A stretch of DNA of 64,000 bases, taken from Odontesthes bonariensis. Taxonomy: Eukaryota > Chordata > Actinopteri > Atheriniformes > Atherinopsidae. Both the position numbers and the translations under genes were made by a program. Of this stretch, positions 44,620 to 57,664 are shown one piece after another (position 1 is the stretch's first letter; the number at the start of each line of letters is the position of its first letter). Where the stretch lies: contig NC_134510.1 of the NCBI RefSeq assembly GCF_027942865.1, forward strand, positions 36,139,663 to 36,203,662, read 5' to 3'. The notes below the pieces were generated by a model, which searched no databases, was not told the origin of the DNA, and saw only the letters and a list, made by a program, of their open reading frames with translations.

Positions 44620-46762
44620 ATGGACTGCGCAGAGATCAGAGTTGAAATGGCTGCGGAGGAGCTGTTGGAGCCGCTCGTCATCACAGAGGACGGAGACGCG
44701 GCTGCGTGTGTCACAGAAGCGGAGGCAGCGAGCGGCTCAGAGGCCGCCACAAAGATGGAGCAGCACTCAGGGGAAAGCTCTGTGTTGGAGGGCCATTCCA
44801 CAGAGGACAGACCAGAGCCTTCAAATGAGAGCACAAGTGATGGACAGAACGGGGGGCAGACTCTTAACGTGACAATTACAGAAGAACCCGGTGGCACGGA
44901 AGATAAAAAAGCTGCATTAAACGAGCATCAGGTGGACGAAAAGGAGTCAGAGCCACGACCTGAAGGGGCTGTGAATCCAGAGGAGGACCCAAAAAAGGTT
45001 GGTGGGCTGCTCAGTCAGCAGGTTGCATGGTAAACAAAGCACTTGTATGTAATGTTATTATATTATATCAACAAACCGTGACGCACTAAACATCCTCATT
45101 TTGGAAGAAAATCATTTCATTTACAGGGGGTATGTGGGAGTACGTAGGAGTGAAGTGAATTCTTTTGCTGTGCCAACAAACACTCTGTGCCACTCACTCA
45201 GAAAACCTTTTCCACTCCTCCCCTCTCTGCCACCGACCCGCGCTTTCTCAGGTTCGCCGGTTAACCCCCGACTTCCCGGAGTCGCTGTACGAGCTGCTGT
45301 GCACCCTCCAGGAGGGGAGACGGCTCAATGACCAGCGCTGCTCCTTCAGGCTGGAGGGGGGCATCAGAAGGAGGAGGTGCCACTCTGAGCCCAACACCAC
45401 CAAACCGGCCAACAGAGGTGTGTGGGGGGGGCGTCCAAGAGACCGCCTCACAGGGGGGGTGTGATGAAAGCGCTGCATTTGTTTCCATGATATGATGCTG
45501 ACGCATGTTAATCACCAAACTGCTCTTTTTTTGCGATGACTCGACTGTTTTCAGACTTTAAAGGGACAGTTCGCCTCTTTTGACATGAAGCTGTATGACA
45601 TCCCATATTAGCAACATTATTTATGAACATTTTCTTACCCCCTGCTGCGTCCTGTGAGCCGAGTTCCGGCCTCGTTTTGGTGTTGACGAAAGTAATCCCG
45701 GCTAGTTGGCTGGGGTTTAAAAAATAAAGCGTTTTGCTTCTCAAAACAATATGCGTTCAAAAGAGTAATACATTTGCATCACAAAATCGTTCTCCAGGAA
45801 AAAGTCAAACCTCACAATCGCTTGGCACTATTTTCTCTCCCTTCATATCACTGCCTGCTGTGCAGACCGAGCAGCAAACACCGTAACAGGTGCAGCTGTC
45901 GGCAGCACGCAGTGATACGAAGGGAGAGAAAATAGTGCCAAGCGATTGTGAGGTCTGACTTTTTCCTGGAGAACGATTTTGTGATGCAAATGTATTACTC
46001 TTTTGAACGCATATTGTTTTGAGAAGCAAAACGCTTTATTTTTTAAACCCCAGCCAACTAGCCGGACTACCTTCATCAACACCAAAACGAGGCTGGAACT
46101 CTGCTCACAGGACGCAGCAGGGGGTAAGAAGATGTTCAGAAATGATGTTGCTGATACGGGACGTCATACAGCTTCATGTCAAAAGAGGCGAACTATCCCT
46201 TTAATGTATCCATCTGGCCTGCTTGCATCCCCACTGAAGCCCCGTTCTCTCTCCCTTTTCCCCCCCAGTTATCTTTTCCTCCATGACTTCACTGCAGAAA
46301 GAGGAGTTTTTCGAGCTGGTGGCCACAGCACAAGCCCGCCGGCTTGATGACCAGAGGGCCCAGCTTGAAAGGTCTCCACCGCCAAAATCAAAAGCCAGAA
46401 CTTTCAGAGGAAGCCTAAAACAGCTGTCTTTTGTGAAAAAGCCAGCAGCAGTAGTTCCTGTCCCCAAACAGGATCTGTATGATATGATTCTGACAACACA
46501 AGTAAGTGGTCTAAACTTGTTTTTTTTTCTTTTATTATCACGACCAAATGTGTTGTTGTTAGGGTCGAACAAAGTGCATTGTGGTGGCGGGAAACATCTT
46601 ATTTCACACCTTTTTTTTGCGATCAAATTTTTATTTTCATTTCAATAAGTCCAACAGAAATATTTCAGAGGATACAATCTTATTAGAATGGATTCCCAAA
46701 GAAAGACAGTTGGCCCAAGACATAAGAACGTGTCATGGGAGAACACAGCAAAAGTATTGATG

Positions 46763-46796
<34 letters not shown>

Positions 46797-47453
46797 TAAT
46801 ACAATAATATATATATTTTTTTTGTTATTTTATGTTTTTATATATATACATAAAATAATAAAGTAACACAACTATGAATATAAATATAAATAATATATTA
46901 GATGAGAGGTGAGAGAGCTAGTGGGAAAAACAATTTACAGCATGTTTTTTAAAGAGTCAGGGGTGCTACGCCAGGTGTTTAGGGTGCTATCATTAGCAGC
47001 ATTAATCCGAGCTGTATATGACGTCCAAAAGAGAGAGAATCCAAGACTGGGTGGTCAGAGAATGAGGTGGCTTCCAGCGAGTTGCAATCATTTTCTTGGC
47101 TGCTGTCAATCCAGCAAAGATGACTCGCTTTTTGAGTTTAGAAAGATTGAGAGGGATTGACAGATCATTTAGAATCAGCACACATATAGTTACAGGCAAT
47201 GTATCATCTATCAAATTAGACAATTTGGATGCAACATTGCTCCAAAGTTGTGGACAGTCCCAAAACATGTGACTAAATGTGCCCTGGGCTTCATCTTCCC
47301 TTCCACCCACAGGCCCAAGGCCGGCTGGAGGACCAGCGCAGCAGGGCTCCCGGTCCCATGGACGACGAGGACTTCTTCTCCCTGCTCCTGAGGGTCCAGG
47401 GGGGGCGCATGGACGAGCAGAGGACCGAGCTGCCATGCTTGCTGCAGACCTGA
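44620..47453 (+). CDS. gpsm3: G-protein-signalling modulator with four GoLoco motifs
   Basis: Exons 44620-44997, 45252-45417, 46269-46501, 47313-47453 (stop TGA); 305 aa. Cytoplasmic guanine-nucleotide dissociation inhibitor type protein that binds GDP-bound G-alpha-i. GoLoco motifs: SLYELLCTLQEGRRLNDQR (exon 2), EFFELVATAQARRLDDQRAQ (exon 3), DLYDMILTTQ joined across the intron to AQGRLEDQRS, and DFFSLLLRVQGGRMDEQRTE (exon 4). Each ends in the D/E-Q-R triad whose arginine contacts the nucleotide. The first exon is an acidic, low-complexity 126-residue region. There are no TPR repeats, so it is gpsm3-like rather than gpsm1/gpsm2. Human GPSM3 is shorter with fewer motifs. The start is the first ATG after a likely 5' UTR acceptor. 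Confidence 0.9.
45558..46204. mobile_element. TTAA foldback element, complete (646-bp near-perfect hairpin)
   Basis: TTAA at 45558-45561 and 46201-46204. From AAGGGACAGTTCGCCTC to GAGGCGAACTATCCCTT the whole element is one inverted repeat with arms of about 300 bp and a loop of roughly 50 bp near 45870. It lies in gpsm3 intron 2 and ends 65 bp before the GoLoco exon 3. Other copies: 13812-16462 and the half copy at 10729. Confidence 0.85.
46605..47300 (-). mobile_element. 5'-truncated L1-like LINE fragment in gpsm3 intron 3
   Basis: Minus-strand coding stretch reads GTFSHMFWDCPQLWSNV, the C-terminal Cys/His region of L1 ORF2, and continues to AAKKMIATRWKPPHS. The tail side has T-runs near 46608. 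An (ATA)n microsatellite is at 46757-46800. The coding end stops within about 15-25 bp of the exon 4 polypyrimidine tract. Confidence 0.75.
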
Positions 47454-48170
47454 GAAGGAAAAGAAGAAACAACGGGGCTGGAGTCTTGTAGTATTTTTGC
47501 TTCAATCTTCTTCGTAGAGAGGCCTTTTTCACCCTGAAGATGCTTGTTTTTGAGGTTTCGAGGTTCTCTCCTGTGTGTCAGTCAGTGTTAAAATTGTTAA
47601 GATTGTAGCAAAAAACGCTAATTTTCTCAGCAATAGAGCTTTTAATGTAACTTTAGGGATGTTCCTAACAAAAAGTTTACTTTTTTAAATCTTTTTTTTT
47701 CCCTTTCTTGGTAGACACAGTCGGTAGCTTTCATACTGATCCATTTTACAGAATGTTTGCTGTCGAATGGCTGCAGCGTGTGCACATGTCTTTGATGAAG
47801 AGGAGGCAGTCGGCTGATCTGTATTGCTTTTATTTTTAAAGTAAAGTCGGTGATCAAACACACCAGGATCGCTGTTGAGGAGATGATAATGGCTCCAAGG
47901 TCGCGCAGTGCTTAAGTGTATGTGATCATTCTCCTCCAGAATAAACCAAATATGTTTAAAGTAATTTAAATTTAGCATCTTGTGCATTTTTTTCCCTTAA
48001 AGTTCAACACTTCCATCTTCGTTTTTCTGTTATTCCATATTGGTGTCGTGGTAGATTTGAATTACAGCTATACAAACAAGGATGTTTCAAACCTGTTCTG
48101 TTTATAATTAACCAAAAAAATCCCTAATCGGTACACATTCCCACAAACTTGTTTCCTTAATAAAACATCG
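47454..48170 (+). terminator. gpsm3 3' UTR with candidate polyadenylation signals
   Basis: AATAAA at 47940-47945 and again at 48159-48164 downstream of the stop; which one is used cannot be told. Confidence 0.4.
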
Positions 48171-48475
48171 CCTTTGCGCATAAATCAACCCATTCATCCA
48201 AGAACTGAAGAACTGGTGATATAACACTCAGTAAACAAATAAGGTACAGACAAAGGTGTTAATATTTCACAGAATGAGCGGTGTTATCGCAAACTTCCTG
48301 AATCTTAGTTTCCTTTTCTGGGTTCCTTATGCTGAAGGAGCCAAAGCCAACGTGGTTTTTATCATGTTTTAAATCGTTAGAAACAATAGGTGAATTGCTA
48401 TGAAGTCCATTTATACTTTAACCCTTAAAGAAAAATGTGAATTAATTTTCATTTCTAATAAATACTACATATAAG

Positions 48476-48798
48476 TAGGGCGAGGTAACTCGTTATTATC
48501 GCGTTAACTCAGTAATTATCTAACGCCGATAAAAAATTTTTAAATTTTTTTTTAATTTTAATTATTTTTTGGGGCTGGTGTACAGGTGTTTCACTGTACA
48601 GACAGTGTGTTTGCACAACAAATGTTATGGCACTTTCATTCATATGGCAGCACATTTAAAATAAAACTAAATGCTAAAAGCTATATGCTACTTTTGAATT
48701 CATTTTTTGGATTTTGCGTACAAACGCGATTAATCGTGATTAATCAGGGAAATCATGTGATTAATTAGATTAGAAATTGTAATCGTTGCCCAGCCCTA
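48476..48798 (+). mobile_element. TAGGGCTGGGC hAT, short copy
   Basis: Starts TAGGGCGAGGTAACTCG and ends TTGCCCAGCCCTA; exact 8-bp duplication CATATAAG (48468-48475 and 48799-48806). Retains only the last part of the ORF. Confidence 0.9.
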
Positions 48799-48806
48799 CA
48801 TATAAG

Positions 48807-51483
48807 TTAACTTATTTTGTCAAGTTTTACATATTGGCTAAAATCACAAACTCCGAGCTGAAGTTAAATGTTAACAATTTTGAATGTTTACTGTTAACCA
48901 GAACACGGTTGTCACTCATCACAAACTATGATCTAATGAGCCACATGTTTGAGGCATAATAGGCTTTTAAAAATGCTGCATCAAGGCCATATTGTGTCAA
49001 CAGTGAGAAGAGGCCTCCTGGAACCTTGTGACCTCCTCTGCTGTGTGTTGCATCCACTGAGCTCAGAGGAAACCTTTCTGAGGAAGTCCTGGTTGGTCTG
49101 TGCAACAGAGGTTAGAGGTGACGAGAGGAAGCTGGGTCACTTCCTCAAACAGAGGAGGATTAAAAATGTGTGATGAGAGCTCTCTGACCGACGCCGACTC
49201 CAACGCAGACGAGAAAACACACAAGAAAACATTGAACCAAAGTTGCGAAAGAGTCAAACTTGGAGGAAACAACAGCAGCAGGCTGTCTGCCCAGGTTCAA
49301 GTTCCACTTTTAAGATGGAAGTGTTTTTTTTAAAGGTCAGTTCAGTACGCTGTGTCAGTCTGTTCCTCGTTAGGCGTTAGACTATTTTGCAAAGAGCCGT
49401 TATTAATCAGGCCAACGTGAATTTGCAATTATAATTCACATTTTTTTGGTTGATTAATAGATTCCTCTGTAAAAGAAAGACAGCTGGAAGGCTGTGGTTA
49501 ACATCCACACTGGAAGGTTTTAGTTGAACATGCACAGCTGACTCCACGTTTACGATGAAATCACTTGAAAGCAGGACGTGAAAGAGCTCTAGTTTTGTTA
49601 TACAGTGCTGCACAAATATGGCTATACGGCTACCAGGGAAACAGGAAGTAGGTGAAGCATTATTCAAACAGCTGCAAAGATAAACATAAATACAGTAAAT
49701 GAGGCAGAAACAAAGTTTGTACAATTCTAAGGAGCTTGAAAGTGAATATTTGGTCTGAGCTCCTTTATTCTCTACGTTGAGGAGGATTCATCCCTCCATC
49801 AGACCTGTTGACCTCAGCCTTTTCTCCCTGTATTTCTCATGACAGGACACCATTTCTCACTCTGTGAATGGTAGATGGATTCATTTAAAGGTCAGATGCA
49901 TCTCTCAGCTCCTGTTAGGTGATTTCCCCCCTCCCTGTTTCCTGTTTCATATTCAGATTCTGCTTTAGTTTTCAGGCCTGCCACTTTTTTGTCCTCCACT
50001 TGTCCAGATTATTCAGTTAATAGCACACTGTCTGCACACCATGCTGAAATATGCCAAGTTTTCAGCTAATATCTGTTCGGGAATCACCTTGTTGCTGCAA
50101 AAATACAATTCTATGTCTGTAAAACTGTGATATCTTTGGTATTTTTGGCAGAAAAAAAACTTTGAAAGCGCTCCAGAAACCCAGAAGAGTTACTGCGCAA
50201 GAGCACTTCAAAAAGATTACAAGAAAGTCTGGCTGCTTGGAGGATAAACGATAAGAACTGAGCTGTGGCTCAAGGCTTTTTCACAGCGCTGCAATCAATG
50301 AAGACACGCCCACTAGTGACGTCACGGACCACCTGACTAAACTGGGACTTTTTGAGAAGGTTAAGACCGGGTTAGTTTGGGACTAACCTTAAAACCAGTT
50401 AAAGCGTCGCATAACCCGCAAGAAACTACCTTGTTGTTTTTTTAATGTACCTTTATGGTTAAAATTTCCTTGTAAAGTATCGGCTGCCACCGTAGATAGT
50501 TTTTATTCAGTTATGTTTTGTTTTTGTTTCGCGCGTTTTTTTGACGTCACAGTCCCATCCCAACGTCGTCAGCCCAGAGCAAAACCAGGATGTAGAAGAA
50601 GACGAAACTTTAAGATTAAGACAGAATAATAACTGCTGGAGGACATCTGTGAGAACAAGCACGCGGAGTTAGAGGTGTGTATACGTGCTTAAATTTAATT
50701 TAAGTTCCCATTAGCCCGGTTAATTGTTACAGGTAAAATATGACACGGTTGTTATTGGTATCTACTGTGATTTACTTTGTGTACATCCAGTTAAAGCTTA
50801 ATTAGTTGGTGACGTTTGTTTCAAATCTTTTTTTGTACACAAGTAGAAGACACAAAGCTTTGTCTCATTAATATTCCTCAGTGTCGCAAGGTGCTTGTGC
50901 TTAATTTGGGTTGCACCCAACCCGAGTTTATGTTACTCCAGTTTTTAACGTTGTTCGTAGCTCATATGTTGTACTTTTTTAATGAATACTGTGTTGTTGT
51001 GCACCCTTTGGTCTTTAACTTGTTTAGTTTGATTCAAGTACTCATTTTTGAGGTAGTTGATCTGATGCTTAGGTATGTAGCCCAATTTTAACATTATATG
51101 TCAAAAGTATTCTTGGTATCTTAATGTATTTTTGACCTTATTATTGCCATTCACACATAGATTCAGATGTCAGATTAACAATAATATAACTTTAAATCAA
51201 GGAATGAATGATGACAATACAAGTAATACATACAATAATAATGAAGTGTAAATTAATCTTTGGTTTCAGTCTGAAAAATGTGTCCGTCTTCTGTAAAACA
51301 AGCTTGTTTGGGGGTATTTGCTGCTCGTGCTTTTGTCTCAGACTTTTACTTAACTTGAAGAAGAAAGCTTCTACGCTGTTGGTTATATTAATAGTTAAAG
51401 GTCTGAGGGGCATAAATAAACTCATTCAGCAACTCATTATTGTTAAATGTTCTCCTCTTCTGTGATTTCCCAGCACATGCAGT
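48807..51483. other. Intergenic region between gpsm3 and dnase2
   Basis: No coding exon recognised. A stretch at about 50540-50675 ending GTTAGAG before GTGTGTATACG could be a noncoding first exon of dnase2; this is only a guess from its position and donor-like end. Confidence 0.3.
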
Positions 51484-54400
51484 ATGGACAGCACTACTCC
51501 CTGCTGTTATAAAGTGAAGTTTCTCTGCTCTCAGATGCTGCTGTTTGTGGCCCTGATGGTCGCCTGTGTGCCACTAGGGGGCGACACTTCACCAATCAGC
51601 TGCTACAACGACCAAGGACATGCTGTTGATTGGTAAATACCCTTTTATGATTGTTGTAACCTTGTTAGAGGCCATAACTTCTGGCCAACAGAAAACAGTC
51701 CATGCATCAGTGTTGGCTCTGAGTTCTCACATTTACACCTCGCTGCCTGTCTCTTCTGTAAATTAGGTTCTTTATGTACAAGCTGCCAGAAGAGGATCAC
51801 AGCAAATCTCCCACAAAGGGTGAGATGTATTTATTGCTGGAGAAAGGGAGTGAAGGATGGGCCGAGGGGAAAACGACGGTGAACGACACTATGGGAGCTC
51901 TGGGCCGGACAGTCGGGCAGATGTACTCACAGGAAAAGGTGTGTTTCCATCTTTGGTCGGCAATAGAAACAGATACCGAATCCCCCAAATTTTGTATTTG
52001 GGGTCGTTTACTGAGAGTTTTGGATGGATATTGATTTACCGTGCTTTTTATAAACGAATATAAACCATTTGTATGTGCCCCAGACATTTATTGGCCCTTT
52101 TGAGGGAGTTCATTCTGAACTATCTAAAGGTTTTCAGTGGCATTGAGGACTTGTTTCTGACCCCTTCACAACTCTCCAGCTTTTCCTCGTTCAAACCTTA
52201 GTTTTTTTCTTGAGGTAATTTTCCTGCTTTAAACTTTGTCCGATGCATTTTGTATTTTTTTCATTCCCATTATACATTGAATGCGTCCAACAGTGAAAAA
52301 GACACACTTTGTTTTACAACTATTGTTACCATCAATCATCATTTATTATAAAATTGGTATAAACTTTTATATTAAGGTGTTTTTTATTTTAGATTTCGGT
52401 GCATATATGATTGTTTAATGTCCATGATATATACCTGCTGTATGCATCAAAGCTCCTCCAGTGATCAGAAAGAGCTTTTTAAATATATTTCTGACTGCTT
52501 CTGCTTTCTGGCTGCAGTCATAAGACTTTGCTTTTTATGACACATACTGAAACATATTTTCTGTAAAGACATTGCACTTCTGGAACAACGTGATATTTCT
52601 GGGTCAGAAAAAGAAACTCAGCAAGAAGTGAAAATTTACTTCTGCTTTTAGTTTCAAATTAATTTGTGCTGATTCTCTTAATCTGTGCCCAGGGAAGAAG
52701 GTTTGTTTTAATGTTTTAAAGAAAGCTTTGTCCTTTTTTTTTGTTACAGAAATCAGAGGTAGCTTACATCCTTTACAATGACCAGAGGCCAGCGGAGGAG
52801 TCTGGTGACAGATGGGACAACACCAGCAGAGGCAGCGGGGGGCACACAAAAGGTGAGCATGTCCAGTCCTGGTTAATACACCGAAACGGTCAAATGCATG
52901 TATCACCATTTGGATTTCTTGAATAAGGCTTTTTTTGAAAAGCGTGTGGAAATATGAGGAGCTACAAATAAAGAGCTGCAAATTCAGATATTGAACCGTG
53001 GGGGAGAGCAGTAACAGGTCGGAGATCTGTCGGACACGTCGACTCCTCATCGAGAAAAAGTCAAGGAAAAGTGTTTCTTTGCATAACTAGGGCTGGGCGA
53101 GTTAACTCGTTATTATCGCGTTAACACAGTAATTATTTAACGCCGATAAATATTTTATCGCGCATTAATGCAATTTAAAAAAAAAAATTATTTTAGAAAA
53201 AGTTTTGGGGGGCTTTTGTGCCTTTAATGGATAGGAAAGTTCAGAGAGACAGGAAGCAGGGGGCAGAGAGAGGGGGAACAACACGCAGCACAGGGCCGTC
53301 CGATGGCCGGTTTTTATTTAGGCTTTTATTTTGTAAAAGTCTGTTGCTGTCTGCTGCGGAACCGGAAAAGAAAGTAATCGGCGGATCCACCAAACATGGA
53401 GAAGGGTACGGAACTTTAACTCTGCCATTTTCTGCAAAGGGCCGCTCGGTGTGGGACTCGAACCGGGGCCAACTGCAGCGAGGACTATAGCCTCTGTACA
53501 TGGGGCGCCTGCTCAACCCACTACGCCACCGACCGCCCCCCATTTTCATTTTAAAGTTCTTCCAGACGGCGGAGTCGACAGAACCAAAGTCATCTGTAAA
53601 CACTGCCAAGTTGAATTGTCTTCTCAGCGTAGTAGTTCCAGTCTAAAATAATAAATAACACTTTTCCGGTGGCGCTGCTCTGCTTGCGACCCGGGCTTGC
53701 CTTCACTGCACCGTCTTTCGTCATTTAGTCTGTCTTTGTACGTGCGTTTGCGTTTATTTTTTATGTGCGCGATTGGTGAGTGTGTGCTTCAGAACGTGAG
53801 ACATGGCAAAAATAATCCACTGTTTGTACCTCGTCCTAATTATCGCTGGACTTTGGACTCCCTGCCAAACTCACGTCGGGGCCAAGGAGGCCCAACCACC
53901 TATCTCCTACACCAGAGACTCACTGCTGGCGCTGCGATCAGCTGGACTCCCCCCCGTGGTGGATCTACCGGAGTGCGTGAGACTACAGCTAACGCGAGCG
54001 CGGGCCAGGAAGCGGGGCAGGCGCGGTGGAGTGCGGCAGCGCCTGCTGAGGAGAGGCAATCGGCCTCCCCTGCCTTCTATGATTCTCTGCAACGCGAGAT
54101 CTCTCCGGGCCAAGATTGACGAGCTTCGGGTTAACACCAAGACATGCTTTGAGTACCGCACCGCGAGCCTGCTGGCCATCACGGAGACTTGGCTCCACCG
54201 AGACATACAAAACTCTTTGGTTGACATTGAAGGATTTTCGCTAATACGGGCAGACAGGACAGAAGAATCCGGGAAACGCAGAGGAGGTGGCATGGCGGTG
54301 TATGTGAGTAACAGCTGGTGCAAACAATACACAGTTAGGCAATGGTCTTGCTCTCCTGACGTGGAACTTTTGCACTTGCACTTCAGGCCTTTCCATCTAC

Positions 54401-57400
54401 CAAGGGAGTTTGGCAGTGTGTCTGTGTGCGTTGTCTATGTACCCCCAAGTGGAAACGCAGCACGAGCTGCTACTCACATCGCGGATTGTGTACACAACGA
54501 ACTACAACGTTCTCCAGGCGCTCCTGTATTTATTATGGGAGACTTTAACCATTGCAAATTAGAGCTTATGCTCCCTGGGTTTGAGCAGTATGTCAAGTGT
54601 AGCACACGCGAAAATAGAACTCTCGATAAGTGCTACGGTAACATCAACAATGCTTACATCGCCAAGCCTAAACCTCCCCTGGCAAACTCGGATCACAATG
54701 TCGTTCATTTATTTCCAACATATAAAACTATGTTAAAACGAAGCAAGCCTCAGGTGAAAACTGTAACCCTGTGGACAGAGGAAGGGATAGAATCCCTCAA
54801 AGGCTGCTTTTTATGCACAGACTGGGAAGTCTTCCACGACGCAGATATAAATGTGACCACAGATACAATCACTGACTATATTAACTATTGTGTGGACAGC
54901 GTTCTTCATAAAAAACAAGTTGTGGTCTACCCAAACAATAAGCCCTACATAACTAAAGACATTAAAAACTGCATTAACAGGAAAAATGCAGCTTTCAGGA
55001 AGAAAGACAAGTTGGAACTGAAAATTATACAAAGGGAACTCAATCAACTACTAAGGCAAGCCAGGAACCGTCAAAGGGACATAATAGAAACCCAATTTGT
55101 AAACATGAACTCCAGGAAACTTTGGGATGCAATGAAAAGTACTGTAAACATGCGCCCAAGTAAAGTTGACATAAGCACATCTGACGACCACAGCAAGGCA
55201 GACGAATTGAACAATTTTTATCTCAGATTTGAAACTCATGATTTTAATAATGAATGTATGCTTGTTTTAAGTTCTTTAAATAATGAGACTAATGTCCACG
55301 AGGTAGACTGTCCAAAAATACAGTCCTTATTTAAGAAGGTGTGCACTAGAAAGGCCATGGGGCCAGATGGGATATCCGCCCGCCTCCTAAAATCCTGTGC
55401 AGAGGAGCTCACTCCAGCCTGGTGTCCGATTTTTCAGCGGTCTCTTGACTCCCACACTGTACCAGCGCTTTGGAAAAAGGCAGCTATTACACCGGTCCCC
55501 AAAAAGCCCTGCCCCACAGAAAACAATGATTTTAGACCAATTGCATTGACGTCTATAGTCATGAAATGCTTTGAAAAATATATGGTTTCCCTTTCAAAAA
55601 CCGAGGTCAACCCAAAACTAGACCCGTGGCAGTTTTCCTATAAGCATCAGCGTAGTACAAATGATGCTGTAAGCAGCATCACCCATCTTGTACTGAAACA
55701 TCTGGAGGACCCAAAGGCCTATGCTCGTTTACTTTTTATTGATTTTAGCTCAGCTTTTAATACAATTCAGCCATTTTTACTACTAGAGACACTAAAGAAC
55801 ATGGGTGTTAGCTCTTTTATCATAAAGTGGTACTATTCCTTTTTTAACAAATAGGACGCAGTATGTTAGAGTCCACAATGCAGCCTCACAAACTAAGTGC
55901 ATAAGCACAGGGGCTCCTCAAGGTTGTGTGAGTTCTCCCGTCCTCTTCACTATCTACACAAATGAATGTGTGAGTACTCACCCACAGAACTACATTGTCA
56001 AGTTCTCAGATGACACTGCAATCCTGGGGCTACTACATAAGGATCAGGAAACAGCACCATACCATTCGGAGATAGAACAGTTTGTTGACTGGTGTGATGC
56101 CCATCATCTTGTTGTCAATGTGAAAAAAACTCAGGAAATGATATTTGACCCAAGAGTAGTTTCCAACACAAATGCAGTACACATCCATAACACCCCCATA
56201 TGTCAGGTCCCCTCATATAAATACCTGGGTGTCTTCATGGACAGTTCACTAACATGGCAAGTCCATATTGAGAGCCTCTGTACCAAGCTCCAACAGAGGA
56301 TGTACTTTTTAAGACGACTAAGGCTGTATGGTGTTAATAATAGGCTTCTGTTTTTATTTTTTCAAATGATCTTAGAAAGTGTGATACAGTATGGTGTGCA
56401 AACGTGGTATGGTAATAGCGCGCGCTTGAGCATGAGTAGTGAGTAGACGTGTCTCCCGCAGCTCCCGCAAACATCTGTTAAATTTCTACATTTTGGACCT
56501 TGCAACCGTTCAAACTTCGTTGGAAACTCCAATTAAGTGACTTTATTTCATCACGAGTGGACAAATGCCTCCCAAGTCGGCCAAACAGCAGGGTGGGAAG
56601 GGCAACCCGGACTCCCCGGATAGCGTTAGCATAGAAACAGATGCGAATGCTAACAGTATGAAGACGCTGGCTGACGCAGTTACCACTGTGCAAACCTCTA
56701 TCGACTCATTTCGGGAGGAAAACCGGGCGTCTATTGCCTCTCTGCATTCAATTCTCAGTGGATATGGCCAACGAATCACTGATGTAGAGGACGGCATGAA
56801 TGAGTTTGACAAGAGACTGAGCGGCGTGGAAACTTCCCAAGCTTCACTGGCTAAAGAAAACGACGCTTTGAAGGAGAAGGTAGCATACTTGGAAAACTAC
56901 ACCAGACGGCAGAATATACGTATTGTGGGGATACCAGAAAATGCGGAGGTTCCGCGACCATCGGAGTTTATTACTAGGCTGCTCATTGATGTGCTTGGGG
57001 AAGATAGTTTTGAGAAGCCACCGTCGGTGGACAGAGCCCACAGAAGTTTGGCCCCAAAACCAACAGATGGCGACAATAGACCGCGGCCGTTCATTGTCAA
57101 GCTCCACCACTTTCAAACTAAGGAGTTGATCCTACGTCTCGCCAGACAGAAGGGTCCGCTTTCTTTCAACGGATCAAGATTTCACATCTTTCCTGACTAC
57201 AGCCCGGATGTCAACAAACGACGCGCAGCCTTCTCCGAGACCAAAAAGAAGCTCCACGCCGCTAAGATCCAGTTCGGCCTCTACTACCCAGCCACTCTGC
57301 AGTTTACGCACAACGGGAGACGCATGAAGTTCACTGATTCTGCGACGGCACTGACTTATGTCAATAAAAACGTTACTGCGGAAGACGGAAGCTCCGCTTT

Positions 57401-57624
57401 ACACGCTACAGAAGATGGTGATTGAGGTAATGTTGATGATCGGGTCAAAATGCAAATAACTAACTAAAAGAGACGGTGATATCACAAGATACAGTTATTC
57501 TGTCAATATTACTGACAGTATTTTTTACTTTTCATAGTATTATTTTATTAGTACTGTTTACGGGCGTTTTTTTGTGTGAATATGTGTACACATGACACTT
57601 AATGCTACATATGTACGCCCTCCT

Positions 57625-57664
<40 letters not shown>

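Noticed and set aside
53433-53539. A real tRNA gene on the minus strand
   Set aside because: Box-B-like GGTTCGAGTCCC is present, but the fragment is flanked by a target duplication and has no convincing full cloverleaf; it is a SINE head.
53803-55854. Treating the 683-codon ORF as a host nuclease or signal-peptide protein
   Set aside because: The endonuclease/reverse-transcriptase order and the continuation after the frameshift and after the L1 insertion show it is a LINE.
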